64,000 bases of DNA from Spirochaetae bacterium HGW-Spirochaetae-1 (GCA_002839375.1 PGXY01000007.1:434001-498000), one strand, 5' to 3'; positions 15,807 through 25,519 are shown, counted from the first letter of the stretch. Numbers and translations: made by a program. The notes: a model not told the origin generated them from the sequence alone.

Positions 15807-18671
15807 TTAAAGTGAGATTTTTTTTCTCAGCGACTCAAGGAACGCGGCTCCTATGGGGAGCTCCGTGTCATCGTCATCGCGAAGGCGAACCCGGTAGCGG
15901 CCCGACAGCACATGGGATATGCTGTAAATGTAATTGATGTTGATGATGTAGCTTTTATGTATCCTGACAAATATATCGGGCGGCAGACGGTCGGCAATCT
16001 CTTTCATCAGAAGAAGCGCTTCAATATCGCCTTCACGGGTATGCACGATAATGTTTTTTGATGATGAGGTGATATAGATGATATCTCTGAAGGTCAGCGA
16101 ATAGGCCCTGTTCCTGCCGCGGATGGTGATACCCGTGGCCGCCGATTTACAGATGTTCCTTAACTTCAGCATCGTGCTTACCCGTGCCATAAGCTCGTTT
16201 AAACGGAAAGGCTTCACAACGTAATCATTAGCTCCGGCTTCAAAGGCGTCGTCTATGTCGGATATCATATTTTTTGCCGTGAGCATGATCACGGGAAGCT
16301 CCTCGGGCGGCCGTTTAAGGCGTATCCTTCTGCATACATCACAACCCGACACGACTGGCATCATTATATCGAGAAGTACAAGATCAATGGAGTCATCACG
16401 GTCTAAAATATCGAGGGCGCTGATCCCGTCGGCAGCTGTTTTTACAATGCATCGTTTTGACTCAAAATAATTCCGGAGAATCCTGATATTTACCGGATCA
16501 TCATCGACGACAAGGAATACCGGATTACCGCTGAAGGATCCCTCGCTGATTTCGGAGAAAGACCCGGGCCGATTCGGGATGGTATCCTCTGAGAGTCCGT
16601 CACTCATGCTCTCAATAAAATTTTCATCGGAAGTATCTGCCAAAGGTTCCTTTGCTATCGGAAGGGTGAAGAAAAATACGGAACCCCCGTTCTTTCCCGA
16701 TGCTACACCGATCGTGCCATTGTGCAGTTCTATGATCTGCTTTACTATGGCAAGCCCCAGGCCCGTCCCGGGATACGGGCGCGTATTGTTTCCGTCAACC
16801 TGGCCATACGCTTCAAATATCTCCTCTTTACATTCGTCGGGAACGCCGATTCCTGTGTCCGCTACACTGACCTCAACTGCCGTGGCAATTCCCGCATCAC
16901 GGTCTTCATCGGCCTGAAAAACCAAACGGGCTGACAGTTCGATTGTCCCTTTATTGGTGAATTTAACCGCGTTGCCGATAAGATTATACAACACCTGCCG
17001 TATCCGGTCTTCATCGGCACATACACAGGATATATCCGGTTTAATATTGTTAATAATTTCCAGGGGTTTCCCGCCGACCAATGGCAGTGAAAGATTCACG
17101 ACCATTTCGCTCAGCGAATAAATATCCACGGGTCGCAGGTTCAGGTTCAGCCCCTTGTCCTGTATCTTCGCCATATCCAGCAGGTCATTGACCATATTTG
17201 CAAGACGGTGACCGCTTGATGCAATAAGTGAAAGATTTTCACGCACCTTGGGGGTAAGACTGCCAGCGTCGCCTTCTATCATGGATTCCGCAAGGCCTAT
17301 CATACCGTGGAGGGGTGTTCGAAGCTCGTGGGACGTATTGGCGAGAAATTGGTCTTTAAGCCGGTCCATTTTACTCAGATATATATTTTTTTCTGCAAGG
17401 TCCCGGGACAGCTCCCCGATCGTCCACAGGGCCCTGGAAAACCTTCGGGAAATTACCGTGCTTGTTGAAATGCAGAGAACAAGCATTCCATACTGAGTTA
17501 TATTCGCGGTATCAATTATCCACATCGAGTAGAGCAAATCATTAACACCGCAGACATACAACGCAGTAAAGCCAATCAGGAACAGTATGGCATCATCTCT
17601 CCGTTTTACTACGGTTCTGACCGTGACATACACGAAGTATAAAACAAAAAAGAAAACGAGAATAACATAAATCCTGAAAATAAGATCAGCCGTTTTAAAT
17701 TCAACAAATAAAAGCGGGATGATACATCCCACGGACAACGCCTGGGCTAGACGAACGCCGGTCATCGAGAAATCATCGGGGTACAACGACTTGATGGTCA
17801 TCACACAGAGCGGAAGGCTCACGATAGCCGTTATAAAATCTAACAGAAAAGGATTTGCATGATACGACAGGCTGCCGGATAAAACCGGGATTTGCAGATT
17901 ATATATGTTCACAGCCCATACAAGGCAAAAAATTCCGAAATACAGCGGGGCCTCTTCATTTTTCCGGAAAAAGTAAAAAATAATGTTGTAGATTGAAGCG
18001 AACAGGAGCATGCCCACAACGAGTATGCCGATCGTATGTTTCCAGAAAGCACGCTGTGACGCAGCATGCCCATCCTCCAGCCGCAGCGGCCTGTCAATGC
18101 CGCCCGATTTATTTTCATTATTTAAAACATGTAAAACTATTACATTTTCACCCTCATGGAGAGTGAAGGAAGATATTCTTTTACTGTGAATAAAAATATA
18201 ATCCTCCCTGGTCTTTGGCGATTTGTCCGCTTCTTCTCTTTTATCCGCCAGGACTCCATTGATCCAGAGAGTATAGGCTGAAAATATACGATGAATACTC
18301 AGAAATTTCATCTTTTTATCGGGGCCGCTTATTATTTTCAAACGGTATGTGGCATACCCATTGCCGGGCAGGTCGGCACCATGGACTTTGCAGCTTTCCC
18401 ACAATCCGGGCACGGAGATAAATCCGCAGTCTTTTCGATCCGCTCTTTTTGTGAAATCAGATGGCTCTATAAGACGGTCCCAGTAAAATTCCCATTCGCC
18501 GTCAAGGTTTAAGGGACCGTCCTTTGTAAAGTTCCAGTCCCTGAGATCAAGGACTCCCCTGACGGAAACGGGTTTTTTCTTCAAAGTAGAATCATGACTG
18601 CAGGTGATTAATGCCGGAAATATGAGACAGGCAAGAACGGCAAGAATAGAAATAATACTTTTAATCGGCAT
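15807..18671 (-). CDS. Membrane hybrid histidine kinase: 7TM-DISM, HisKA, HATPase, receiver and LytTR output in one chain
   Basis: A sensor of about 954 residues. Counting from an in-frame ATG at 18728: a signal sequence with a lipobox-like LITC at about 43; an extracytoplasmic 7TMR-DISM sugar-binding-like domain (about 55-215, LNLDGEWEFYWD); seven membrane segments (about 232-430); HisKA with phospho-acceptor H467 (NTSHELRTPLHG); HATPase (LIGNAVKFT, DTGIGVP, GTGLGLA); a receiver with D787 (LVLLDIMMP) and K839 (DYVVKPF); and a C-terminal LytTR domain (about 868-973, DIFVRIHKSYIININYI). The DNA-binding domain is therefore tethered to the membrane. A TTGACA at 18718-18713 inside the long frame suggests the start near 18671. 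The downstream lipoprotein is the probable target. Confidence 0.9.
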   Translation of the reverse strand: MPIKSIISILAVLACLIFPALITCSHDSTLKKKPVSVRGVLDLRDWNFTKDGPLNLDGEWEFYWDRLIEPSDFTKRADRKDCGFISVPGLWESCKVHGADLPGNGYATYRLKIISGPDKKMKFLSIHRIFSAYTLWINGVLADKREEADKSPKTREDYIFIHSKRISSFTLHEGENVIVLHVLNNENKSGGIDRPLRLEDGHAASQRAFWKHTIGILVVGMLLFASIYNIIFYFFRKNEEAPLYFGIFCLVWAVNIYNLQIPVLSGSLSYHANPFLLDFITAIVSLPLCVMTIKSLYPDDFSMTGVRLAQALSVGCIIPLLFVEFKTADLIFRIYVILVFFFVLYFVYVTVRTVVKRRDDAILFLIGFTALYVCGVNDLLYSMWIIDTANITQYGMLVLCISTSTVISRRFSRALWTIGELSRDLAEKNIYLSKMDRLKDQFLANTSHELRTPLHGMIGLAESMIEGDAGSLTPKVRENLSLIASSGHRLANMVNDLLDMAKIQDKGLNLNLRPVDIYSLSEMVVNLSLPLVGGKPLEIINNIKPDISCVCADEDRIRQVLYNLIGNAVKFTNKGTIELSARLVFQADEDRDAGIATAVEVSVADTGIGVPDECKEEIFEAYGQVDGNNTRPYPGTGLGLAIVKQIIELHNGTIGVASGKNGGSVFFFTLPIAKEPLADTSDENFIESMSDGLSEDTIPNRPGSFSEISEGSFSGNPVFLVVDDDPVNIRILRNYFESKRCIVKTAADGISALDILDRDDSIDLVLLDIMMPVVSGCDVCRRIRLKRPPEELPVIMLTAKNMISDIDDAFEAGANDYVVKPFRLNELMARVSTMLKLRNICKSAATGITIRGRNRAYSLTFRDIIYITSSSKNIIVHTREGDIEALLLMKEIADRLPPDIFVRIHKSYIININYIYSISHVLSGRYRVRLRDDDDTELPIGAAFLESLRKKISL

Positions 18672-18869
18672 ACATTGTCTCATATCCGAATCAGAATAAA
18701 GTTTCGGGATATTGTCAACACATTTCACACCAGGTGTTTTTCCCGCATCGATAAGCCGGCTAAGGTATTACGATATGAGCATTTTCATATTGACAAGTGG
18801 AATAATATCATGATAGATGTATAATCAGGCCACCGGGATTCACCATGTTAAATACTCCGGTCACTTACA

Positions 18870-19553
18870 ATGCCCGATAAAATGTACGATAAAACCGGCT
18901 CCGAATTGGAAACCACCATCATAAACAAATCCCTTGACTTCGCCCGGGACCGGATGAAAAGCCTTCATGCCAGTCACGGCTGGGACCACGTGCAGCGCGT
19001 AATCCGCAACGCGGAACACATAGCAGCCACGGAACTTCAGGCCGATGCTTTCATTGTTAGAACCGCCGCCATACTCCATGATATCGCCCGGGACGAACAG
19101 GACCGTGCCGGCGGCACCCTATGTCATGCCGAACTGGGAAGTGCCGAGGCGGAAAAATTCCTGCTCTCTGAAGGACTGGACCCGGATCGCGCCCGCCACA
19201 TCGCCCGTTGCATTCTCTCCCACCGCTACCGCAAAGAGAGGAAACCTGAATCCATTGAGGCCATGATACTCTATGATGCCGACAAGCTCGATTCCATCGG
19301 CGCCATCGGCATCGGCAGGGCTTTCCTCTTCGCCGGAGAAGTGGGCGCGCGTCTCCACAATTCCGAAGTGGACATATCCCGCACGGCATCATACAGCGAG
19401 GAGGACACGGCGTACCGGGAATTCATGGTTAAACTCCGTACGGTTAAGGACAAGATGCTCACCGATGAGGGACGCCGCCTTGCACAGGAGCGCCACGACT
19501 TCATGATTGATTATTTCAGGAGACTCGACGAAGAAGTTAAGGGAGAGCTCTGA
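18870..19553 (+). CDS. HD-domain phosphohydrolase
   Basis: A 227-residue soluble protein of the HD superfamily. The metal ligands are visible as HGWDHVQRV (first His), LHDIARD (His-Asp pair), ARCILSHRY (later His) and a final Asp in MILYDADKLDSIGAIGIGR. This is the layout of small YfbR/YedJ-like nucleotide or phosphate hydrolases. Substrate is unknown; no GGDEF or synthetase domain is attached. The ATG at 18870 has no strong ribosome site; an ATG at 18882 is possible. Transcribed divergently from the kinase. Confidence 0.85.
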   Translation: MPDKMYDKTGSELETTIINKSLDFARDRMKSLHASHGWDHVQRVIRNAEHIAATELQADAFIVRTAAILHDIARDEQDRAGGTLCHAELGSAEAEKFLLSEGLDPDRARHIARCILSHRYRKERKPESIEAMILYDADKLDSIGAIGIGRAFLFAGEVGARLHNSEVDISRTASYSEEDTAYREFMVKLRTVKDKMLTDEGRRLAQERHDFMIDYFRRLDEEVKGEL

Positions 19554-19933
19554 TCGCCCACAGTTGCCGCCCAGACGCACTATAATCCTATTTATTTCAA
19601 CGATCATTACACTTTTTAATTGCCCGGAATAAAATTTACAATCATTCCTTCATGCATTATTCCTGCTACATAAATTAATATTACTGCGCTGCTATTCCGT
19701 CAAAAAATAAGTTCAGCAAAATATATTCATTGCCGTTGATAAAAAACAAAGCTGGGAAAATATTGTTGTTGTTTATTAATGAATACTGTACTATTAAAAA
19801 AAATTATTGCATATGACATTGAAAATGCACACATAAAAGAGCAATATCTCAAGCAACCTCCTCGATAAAAATGACAACAACAAATATGGGGAACCGAGGG
19901 GTTCAAACTTAAAATAAGGGTAATGGAAAATTC
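19554..19933. other. AT-rich leader region of the chemoreceptor gene
   Basis: About 380 bases without a supported ORF. I looked for a flagellar sigma-28 promoter and for standard -35/-10 pairs and found no clear match. The strong A/T bias suggests a promoter region, but no site can be placed. Confidence 0.4.
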
Positions 19934-21496
19934 ATGAAAAATTTTAAATTGCAAACAAAATTGTCCGCCGGTTTCGGCGCAGTCCTTCTGCTTTTAATCA
20001 CCATAACCGCCGTAACTTTTTACGGCATAAATGCGATGATCTCCAACCAGGAGGAGATCATGATGAGCAACAAGTTACAGGCTCAGCTGAAGCAGCGCGA
20101 AATAGAACATATAGAATGGACACTCAATCTGCAACGGCTTTTACTTGAACGGGACACTTCGGGGAAAATAGAGACCGATCCTCATCAATGTGCCTTTGGC
20201 AAATGGTATTACGGTGACGAACGGATACATGCTGAAAAACAGTTCCCCCTTCTAAAGGAAACCCTGAAAAACATAGAATCGCACCACAACAGGCTTCATG
20301 AAAGCGCAACGGCAATTATAAAAGAACTTGGCGCCGGGACAGGGAAGCATGACTGGGCCGTCCGCCAATATTCCACTGTTACCCGAACAAGTCTTATTGA
20401 AGTACGCCGGAATATCTCCGAGATGAACAAGCTCATCACCGGGAAGATTGACTCAATCAATACCACTAGCAGGGACAATTCCCGGAAAAGTCTGGCAGGA
20501 ATAATCATCCTCTCCTTGATTGCCCTCGCTGCCGGAGTAATCATCACCTTACTGATCACACGAAGTATCACCGGTCCCGTATTCCAACTGGTAGAAGTAT
20601 CCAAGAGGCTGGCCCAGGGAGATTTTAGCGCATGGGAAGCTACATCAGCGGGTGATGAAATCGGAGAGCTTTCCAGACAATTTTCATCGCTAATCGGAAA
20701 ACTCAGGGAAATATTGATACAGATCAAAGAAGGGACCTATACGGTTGCCAGCGCGTCAACACAGATCAGCTCTACCGCACAAATGCTTAGTTCGGGAGCG
20801 AATGAAGCGGCGTCCAATGTTGAAGAGATCACCTCATCACTGGAGGAAATAGGCGCAGGCATATCACAAAACGCCGGGAACTCTAAAGCTACCGATGAGA
20901 TCGCCCGGCAAAGCGCTATAAAGGCAGAAGAGGGCGGACACGCCGTGGAGGAAACGGTAAAGGCCATGAACCGGATTTCCGAGAAGATTCGTCTTATCGA
21001 AGACATTGCCTACCAGACCAACCTGCTTGCCCTGAACGCCGCCATTGAAGCAGCCAGGGCCGGAGAACATGGCAGGGGATTTGCCGTTGTTGCCGGTGAA
21101 GTGAGAAAACTCGCTGAAAAAAGCCAGGTTGCGTCACAGGAAATAAGCGGTCTTGCCGATTCCAGCGTTGACGTTGCCGAACGGGCCGGTCGCCTGATTA
21201 ACGAGATTATGCCGGATATAAAGAAGACTGCTGAACTGGTTAAAAGTATAACCCTTTCCTCGGAGGAACAGGATTCAGGAGTAATACAGATCAATCTCGG
21301 CATGAGTCAGCTGAATGAAGTAACCCAGCATACGGCTTCTTCATCAGAAGAGCTTGCTGCTACGGCCGAAAACCTGAATGCACAGGCCGACCATCTTCAG
21401 CAGCTCCTGAGCTTTTTCAGTATAGAGTCGGAAAAAAATAACAAAACCGATCACAGGCTTAAAATAGAAGCAGAACGATTATCACATAAAGACTAA
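19934..21496 (+). CDS. Methyl-accepting chemotaxis protein with a CZB-type sensor region
   Basis: A 520-residue transmembrane chemoreceptor. TM1 is at about 10-32 and TM2 at about 188-212. Between them lies a segment with a CZB-like pattern ([11 protein letters not shown], then [11 protein letters not shown], and [11 protein letters not shown]), whose His and Cys residues would bind zinc. A HAMP follows ([20 protein letters not shown]) and then the signalling helical bundle with the canonical hairpin tip [21 protein letters not shown] domains are usually cytoplasmic and sense hypochlorous acid or zinc; here it would be periplasmic. No che genes are adjacent. The C-terminus lacks a CheR-docking pentapeptide. 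Confidence 0.9.
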   Translation: MKNFKLQTKLSAGFGAVLLLLITITAVTFYGINAMISNQEEIMMSNKLQAQLKQREIEHIEWTLNLQRLLLERDTSGKIETDPHQCAFGKWYYGDERIHAEKQFPLLKETLKNIESHHNRLHESATAIIKELGAGTGKHDWAVRQYSTVTRTSLIEVRRNISEMNKLITGKIDSINTTSRDNSRKSLAGIIILSLIALAAGVIITLLITRSITGPVFQLVEVSKRLAQGDFSAWEATSAGDEIGELSRQFSSLIGKLREILIQIKEGTYTVASASTQISSTAQMLSSGANEAASNVEEITSSLEEIGAGISQNAGNSKATDEIARQSAIKAEEGGHAVEETVKAMNRISEKIRLIEDIAYQTNLLALNAAIEAARAGEHGRGFAVVAGEVRKLAEKSQVASQEISGLADSSVDVAERAGRLINEIMPDIKKTAELVKSITLSSEEQDSGVIQINLGMSQLNEVTQHTASSSEELAATAENLNAQADHLQQLLSFFSIESEKNNKTDHRLKIEAERLSHKD

Positions 21497-21518
21497 TATA
21501 CTCACCGATGGGGAGCGA

Positions 21519-21550
21519 CGCCTGGCGGTAAAACAGCGCATTGCCAGGCG
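21519..21550 (+). terminator. Candidate terminator hairpin after the chemoreceptor gene
   Basis: CGCCTGGC and GCCAGGCG form a perfect 8-bp stem with a 16-nt loop, 22 bases after the stop. The following bases are pyrimidine-rich but not a clean T-run, so efficiency is uncertain. Confidence 0.5.
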
Positions 21551-21573
21551 CCCTGCCTTTCCTTGTCATGAAA

Positions 21574-21882
21574 TCAACCCAGGTCTTTTTTCATTTCCAG
21601 AAACTCATCCCTTGTGATTTCTCCACGGGCGAATCTCTCCTTCAGAATCTCCAGAGCATCATTTTTTTTTGAAACGCCTGTTGTGTTATTCCTGAGAGCC
21701 CTGAGGCCAAATACACCAAAAATAATAATCAGAGCAATTATGAGTATCCACATGACAGAACCTCCGCCGAACCCAAAAAATCCCGGACTGCCATAAAGGC
21801 ATCCGCCGTACCCGCGACCGCCATATGCCATAAGTGACACAGGAGCGAGCAGCAGTCCCGTAAGCATTATTGTTTTTTTCAT
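21574..21882 (-). CDS. Small membrane protein with C-terminal SHOCT domain
   Basis: A 102-residue protein. A signal-like N-terminus is followed by a Gly/Tyr-rich stretch, one strong membrane segment (VMWILIIALIIIFGVFGLRAL) and a C-terminal SHOCT motif (LKERFARGEITRDEFLEMKK). SHOCT domains are short oligomerisation or tethering modules. The Gly/Tyr-rich region resembles that of the Spy-like protein encoded just upstream, so the two may act together at the envelope. They are 95 bases apart on the same strand. The biochemical role is unknown. Confidence 0.8.
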   Translation of the reverse strand: MKKTIMLTGLLLAPVSLMAYGGRGYGGCLYGSPGFFGFGGGSVMWILIIALIIIFGVFGLRALRNNTTGVSKKNDALEILKERFARGEITRDEFLEMKKDLG

Positions 21883-21977
21883 GGTTTTTCTCCTTCGCAG
21901 ATCAATTTAAATTACCGAGAGACACACCGATCGTTTAAAACGCGGTACCCGTCATATAACGTGTACCGCCGATAGTA

Positions 21978-22385
21978 TCAATAGCTGCCATACGGGCATC
22001 CGTTCATCCGTCCGTTGTGAGCATACCCATATCCGCGGGCATTGAATGCATCTCTCTGCTCCGTCGTGAGAACTTTCTCAACAGCCTTTCGGTGCTCAAT
22101 CCGCAGCTCAGCAAGCTTGTCATAATTTTTGCGGTTCTCAAAATATTTTTCCCGGTACTGTGTACCCAGATCGAAAACCTGTTTGACCTGTGTATCGGTC
22201 AGATTGAGTTCCTCTTTCATGGCCTCAAGCCTGCCGAATCCATGATATCCCATATGAATACCGTTACCATAACCGAAGCCATTGCGGCCATCGTGATGAC
22301 CGCGTCCCCAGCCATGGGCAAAGGCTCCCGGGGCTGCAAGGATCATGGAAAGAAGTATGCTCGTGAGAATTATTTGTTTTTTCAT
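21978..22385 (-). CDS. Spy/CpxP-like periplasmic LTxxQ protein
   Basis: A 135-residue exported protein with a clear signal peptide (ILTSILLSMILAAPGAFA). The mature part has a His/Gly-rich N-terminal region (HGWGRGHHDGRNGFGYG), then two LTxxQ motifs (LNLTDTQVKQV and LTTEQRDAF) in a helical fold like Spy, CpxP and the CnrX-type heavy-metal sensors. These act as periplasmic chaperones or metal sensors. The His clusters would suit metal binding. The divergent CDF-type transporter supports a metal-stress role, but this is inference. Confidence 0.82.
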   Translation of the reverse strand: MKKQIILTSILLSMILAAPGAFAHGWGRGHHDGRNGFGYGNGIHMGYHGFGRLEAMKEELNLTDTQVKQVFDLGTQYREKYFENRKNYDKLAELRIEHRKAVEKVLTTEQRDAFNARGYGYAHNGRMNGCPYGSY

Positions 22386-22703
22386 ATGTTTTAACTCCTT
22401 TTTTGTTATTTTGCCCTGTATGACCCGTATCAGCGAAAACCGGTTCCATTAATTTTAGTTTTTTAGTTTTTTCTATATTTCCTTTCGTTCCCGGCAATAT
22501 ACTTGACTTTTCATCCTGAATGATTTATAAAATTACAAAAAGGAAATTCATTTTACTGCCGAGACGGGTAAATCGAAGGACATGGACCTGCCGGTTACGC
22601 TTCAGCTGAAGATACTCTTCACAACTTTAAAATCTATGATCGGCAGAGGGATATGTGATGACGGCAATATCCACCCTGAAAAATATTACCTTTTGCATCT
22701 TTT
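22386..22703. other. Divergent intergenic region with a possible 41-codon ORF
   Basis: About 320 bases between the Spy-like gene and the CDF gene. A plus-strand frame at 22582-22707 (41 codons, starting MDLPVTLQLKILFTTL) ends in a TGA that overlaps the CDF ATG at 22704 (ATGA). GAAGGA lies only 1 nt before its ATG, too close for a normal ribosome site. I do not regard it as proven coding. Confidence 0.3.
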
Positions 22704-23420
22704 ATGATTGATGTTTTTAAGAAAAATAGAGCCATGGATACTATGAGCAGAAAAGAATCATCACTAACATCGGACCAGCTGCTGAAAACAGCCATGGTCC
22801 TGAGCATCATAACCATAATTTATAATATCGCCGAAGGCCTTATTTCTACGGCCTTCGGGTATGCCGATGAAACCATGGCCCTCTTCGGGTTTGGCGTGGA
22901 CAGCTTCGTGGAAGTTATTTCCGGTCTGGGCATTGCCCACATGGTCTGGCGGATGAAAAGAAATCCCGTAGAGCAGCGGGACCGGTTCGAAAAGACAGCA
23001 CTCTATGTCACGGGTTATGGATTTTTTATTCTTACAGCGGGTCTGGTTGCCGGATCAATTCTTATCATCGTGCAGAAGGCAAAACCGGAATCGACCCTGG
23101 CCGGGATTATCATTTCAGCGATCTCCATACTCACCATGTATTTTCTGTACCGGTACAAGCTTAAAACTGGACAGTCCCTGGACTCGGCGCCCATCATTGC
23201 CGATGCCAACTGCACAAAGACCTGTTTCTATCTCTCCTTCGTGCTTCTGGCCTCGAGCCTGATCTACCAGGTATTCCGGGTTCCCTACGTAGACGCCCTG
23301 GGGAGCCTGGGTATTGCCTGGTTCGCTTTCAGCGAGGGACGTGAATCCATTGAGAAGGCACGGAGCGGCAATCTCACGTGCAGCTGTGACGGATGCTGCT
23401 CCTCCTCCACGCGCCCCTGA
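22704..23420 (+). CDS. Cation diffusion facilitator-like transporter with Cys-rich tail
   Basis: A 238-residue integral membrane protein with about six hydrophobic segments. The first (TAMVLSIITIIYNIAEGLIS) and second (ALFGFGVDSFVEVISGLGIA) follow the CDF pattern in which Asp residues of TM2 and TM5 (DSFVE; DALGSLGIAWFAFSEG) bind divalent metal. It lacks the usual cytoplasmic C-terminal dimer domain. Instead it ends in a short Cys cluster (CSCDGCC) that could bind Zn, Cd or Cu. Several in-frame ATGs (22704, 22734, 22743) compete as start; no strong ribosome site decides. It diverges from the Spy-like/SHOCT pair. Confidence 0.78.
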   Translation: MIDVFKKNRAMDTMSRKESSLTSDQLLKTAMVLSIITIIYNIAEGLISTAFGYADETMALFGFGVDSFVEVISGLGIAHMVWRMKRNPVEQRDRFEKTALYVTGYGFFILTAGLVAGSILIIVQKAKPESTLAGIIISAISILTMYFLYRYKLKTGQSLDSAPIIADANCTKTCFYLSFVLLASSLIYQVFRVPYVDALGSLGIAWFAFSEGRESIEKARSGNLTCSCDGCCSSSTRP

Positions 23421-23436
23421 GCCGGCCGCGCAGGAG

Positions 23437-24324
23437 CTAAATATTTTTCTTATAAAATTCCGTCACCAATCTCTCTGCCTTCTTCGTATCTCCCTGCCAT
23501 GCCCGGGCATGACGGTCACAGGGAGAATTCCAGAACTGTTTTGGCTCATTTGCCGATTCATAAATACGCCTGCCATGCTCATAAGGGATAAAGTCATCTT
23601 TCTCGCAGTGAATTATGAACACGGGACGGGAGATGATTTTTTTTATCGAATCCTCGGCATTCATCTCGTCACTATTCGCTCCCGTTCGCAGTTCAAAAAT
23701 CGCAACCACAAGATTCAACAGGGGATACCTCGGTATATGAAAATCCCTCCAGGCAATATCAGCGAGAAGATCTTTAAAATTTGCTATTCCGGCTTCGAAA
23801 ACCCCGGCCTTTATGCGAACATCGGCAGCCATGGCGGGAATACTCGTTGCAGCTCCCATCGATACGCCGAAGACACCTATATCACGCAATTTCCTGGCAT
23901 CTACAAGATAATCGACACCGGCAATAACGTCATCCCTCTCATGATAGCCCATGGAGATGGGCCCGGGCGTGCTCTTCCCGTGGCTGCGTAGGTCAATGAG
24001 CAGAAGGTTAAAGCCTGCATTGTGAAGCGCTTTTACCCAGCGCATCCCCTCATTGCGGTTCGCCCCATGTCCATGGACCATGATGATACCCTTTACTGAT
24101 GGTGACGGCGACGGGATATACCAGGCAGAAATGTTTACACCATCGGTGCTTTTATAGGTAACATCCTCGAAAGAGAGGCCCAGCTCCGATGGATCGCCGC
24201 AGTATATGAAATGGTCCGGATCGCATACACCTTTTTTATTAATGAGTTCCGATGAAAAGTGCCAGGCCGCCCCGAACATAATCAGAGCAATGACGGCAAT
24301 AAGACTTACCATGATCTTTTTCAC
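23437..24324 (-). CDS. Membrane-anchored alpha/beta hydrolase
   Basis: A 295-residue serine hydrolase. An N-terminal membrane anchor (SLIAVIALIMFGAAWHF) precedes the catalytic domain. The HGHGANRNEG loop forms the oxyanion region, GVSMGAATSIP holds the nucleophile Ser, and IHCEKDDFIPYEH and SPCDRHARAW supply the Asp and His. This is the BAAT/BEM46 (YqkD/FrsA-like) type of exported esterase or peptidase. Substrate is unknown. Its stop lies 17 nt from the convergent CDF stop. Confidence 0.85.
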   Translation of the reverse strand: MKKIMVSLIAVIALIMFGAAWHFSSELINKKGVCDPDHFIYCGDPSELGLSFEDVTYKSTDGVNISAWYIPSPSPSVKGIIMVHGHGANRNEGMRWVKALHNAGFNLLLIDLRSHGKSTPGPISMGYHERDDVIAGVDYLVDARKLRDIGVFGVSMGAATSIPAMAADVRIKAGVFEAGIANFKDLLADIAWRDFHIPRYPLLNLVVAIFELRTGANSDEMNAEDSIKKIISRPVFIIHCEKDDFIPYEHGRRIYESANEPKQFWNSPCDRHARAWQGDTKKAERLVTEFYKKNI

Positions 24325-24434
24325 ATAGCCCCCCAGTGATTAAATGCCGGAATGATACAAACAAACACCAGCCTGATGATTTTTCAATTGATATATGAAA
24401 ATTACCCATTTTCAAGGAATTTTTGGCCGGCAGG

Positions 24435-25364
24435 TTATTTTATCTCGATCAGTTGATCCACATTAACGGTGAAAAGTTGTTTTTCTTCATTAGTGATAAG
24501 CAAAGTATTATCGTCCATAAAGCAGATAGCTTCACACTGACCGGCATCAATACGGAGCCGGTACTTCGTACCATTGAAATAATTGTCGCCGGAGGTCACT
24601 TCGAAGAGCCATATGATCGATGATGTAATCGCCGTTGAAGGATATCCGACATATACATTGGCTAGTACCACGAGCCGGTTGCCGTCTGCCGAGGCATCGG
24701 CTGCTGATACGCTCCCCTGGGCATCGAATGAATCAATACGTGTCAGTGTTGTTGTTTCTGAACCACTGAGATCGTCAAATCTGTAGAGGATGCTCATCGT
24801 GTCGAGATAATGCTTTGTCAAAAGATAAACTGTGCCATCGGACCAGAAAATGGCCTCGGCGTCATAATTATAGCGCGTTGCAAATGAGTAATCAGGATAC
24901 ACAAAAGGAATCGCCACCGCGCCAGAAACCGTTGAGGATTCAAGATCCGGTTCAGAAATTTTATACAGGCAAAGGTTATCTCTTTCAAAATAAGGGGGGT
25001 TATTATTCCCGATATCGCCCACATAAATATTACCGTCACCGTCCATGGTGATGTCCTCCCAGTCAATGTTTGTAGCATCGCTGATCGTTATTGCTGCGGT
25101 TGATCCCGATGTCCCATCAGCTTTAACCGAGTAGAGAACGGCGTCGCCTCCCGAATCATTATGGGTCCAGTACAGACTGGTATCATGTGAGCTCTGTATA
25201 ATCCCCGATGATTCATCAATATTTGTGTTTGAAAAGGTGCCGACCGGTTCAAGCACCAGAGCCTGATCTTCATCGGAGCCCGCTTTATCGCATGCAAATA
25301 ACGATGCGATCATCATGGCGGCATACAGAACAAGTATTATCCGTAAGATGGTTTTATTCTTCAT
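24435..25364 (-). CDS. Beta-propeller-like lipoprotein of unknown function
   Basis: A lipoprotein of about 309 residues with signal peptide and lipobox (MIASLFACDK). The mature protein consists of repeated beta-strand blocks with Asp/Gly turns (MDGDGNIYVGDIGNNNPPYF; ASADGNRLVVLANVYVGYP; FMDDNTLLITNEEKQLFTV), suggesting a propeller such as those of SdiA-regulated/phytase-like surface proteins. No catalytic motif is recognised. I prefer the ATG at 25364 (MKNKTILRI), preceded by AGGA, over 25382. No operon partner is evident. Confidence 0.7.
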   Translation of the reverse strand: MKNKTILRIILVLYAAMMIASLFACDKAGSDEDQALVLEPVGTFSNTNIDESSGIIQSSHDTSLYWTHNDSGGDAVLYSVKADGTSGSTAAITISDATNIDWEDITMDGDGNIYVGDIGNNNPPYFERDNLCLYKISEPDLESSTVSGAVAIPFVYPDYSFATRYNYDAEAIFWSDGTVYLLTKHYLDTMSILYRFDDLSGSETTTLTRIDSFDAQGSVSAADASADGNRLVVLANVYVGYPSTAITSSIIWLFEVTSGDNYFNGTKYRLRIDAGQCEAICFMDDNTLLITNEEKQLFTVNVDQLIEIK

Positions 25365-25519
25365 AAATCTTTTATCCTGCATGATTTAAAAAAGACAAAA
25401 GTCGTATTTTAACCCCCTCCGGGGGTGGCGACTACTCATTTATGTATAAATGTATGCATCCGCCGGGGGAATTCACTTCGTGTTCTTCCTGTAATAATTA
25501 TTAAAAACCCGGTGCATCC

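Noticed and set aside
20464-20560. Second, cytoplasmic CZB domain or PAS in the chemoreceptor
   Set aside because: This part is TM2 followed by HAMP; no extra sensor domain is seen.
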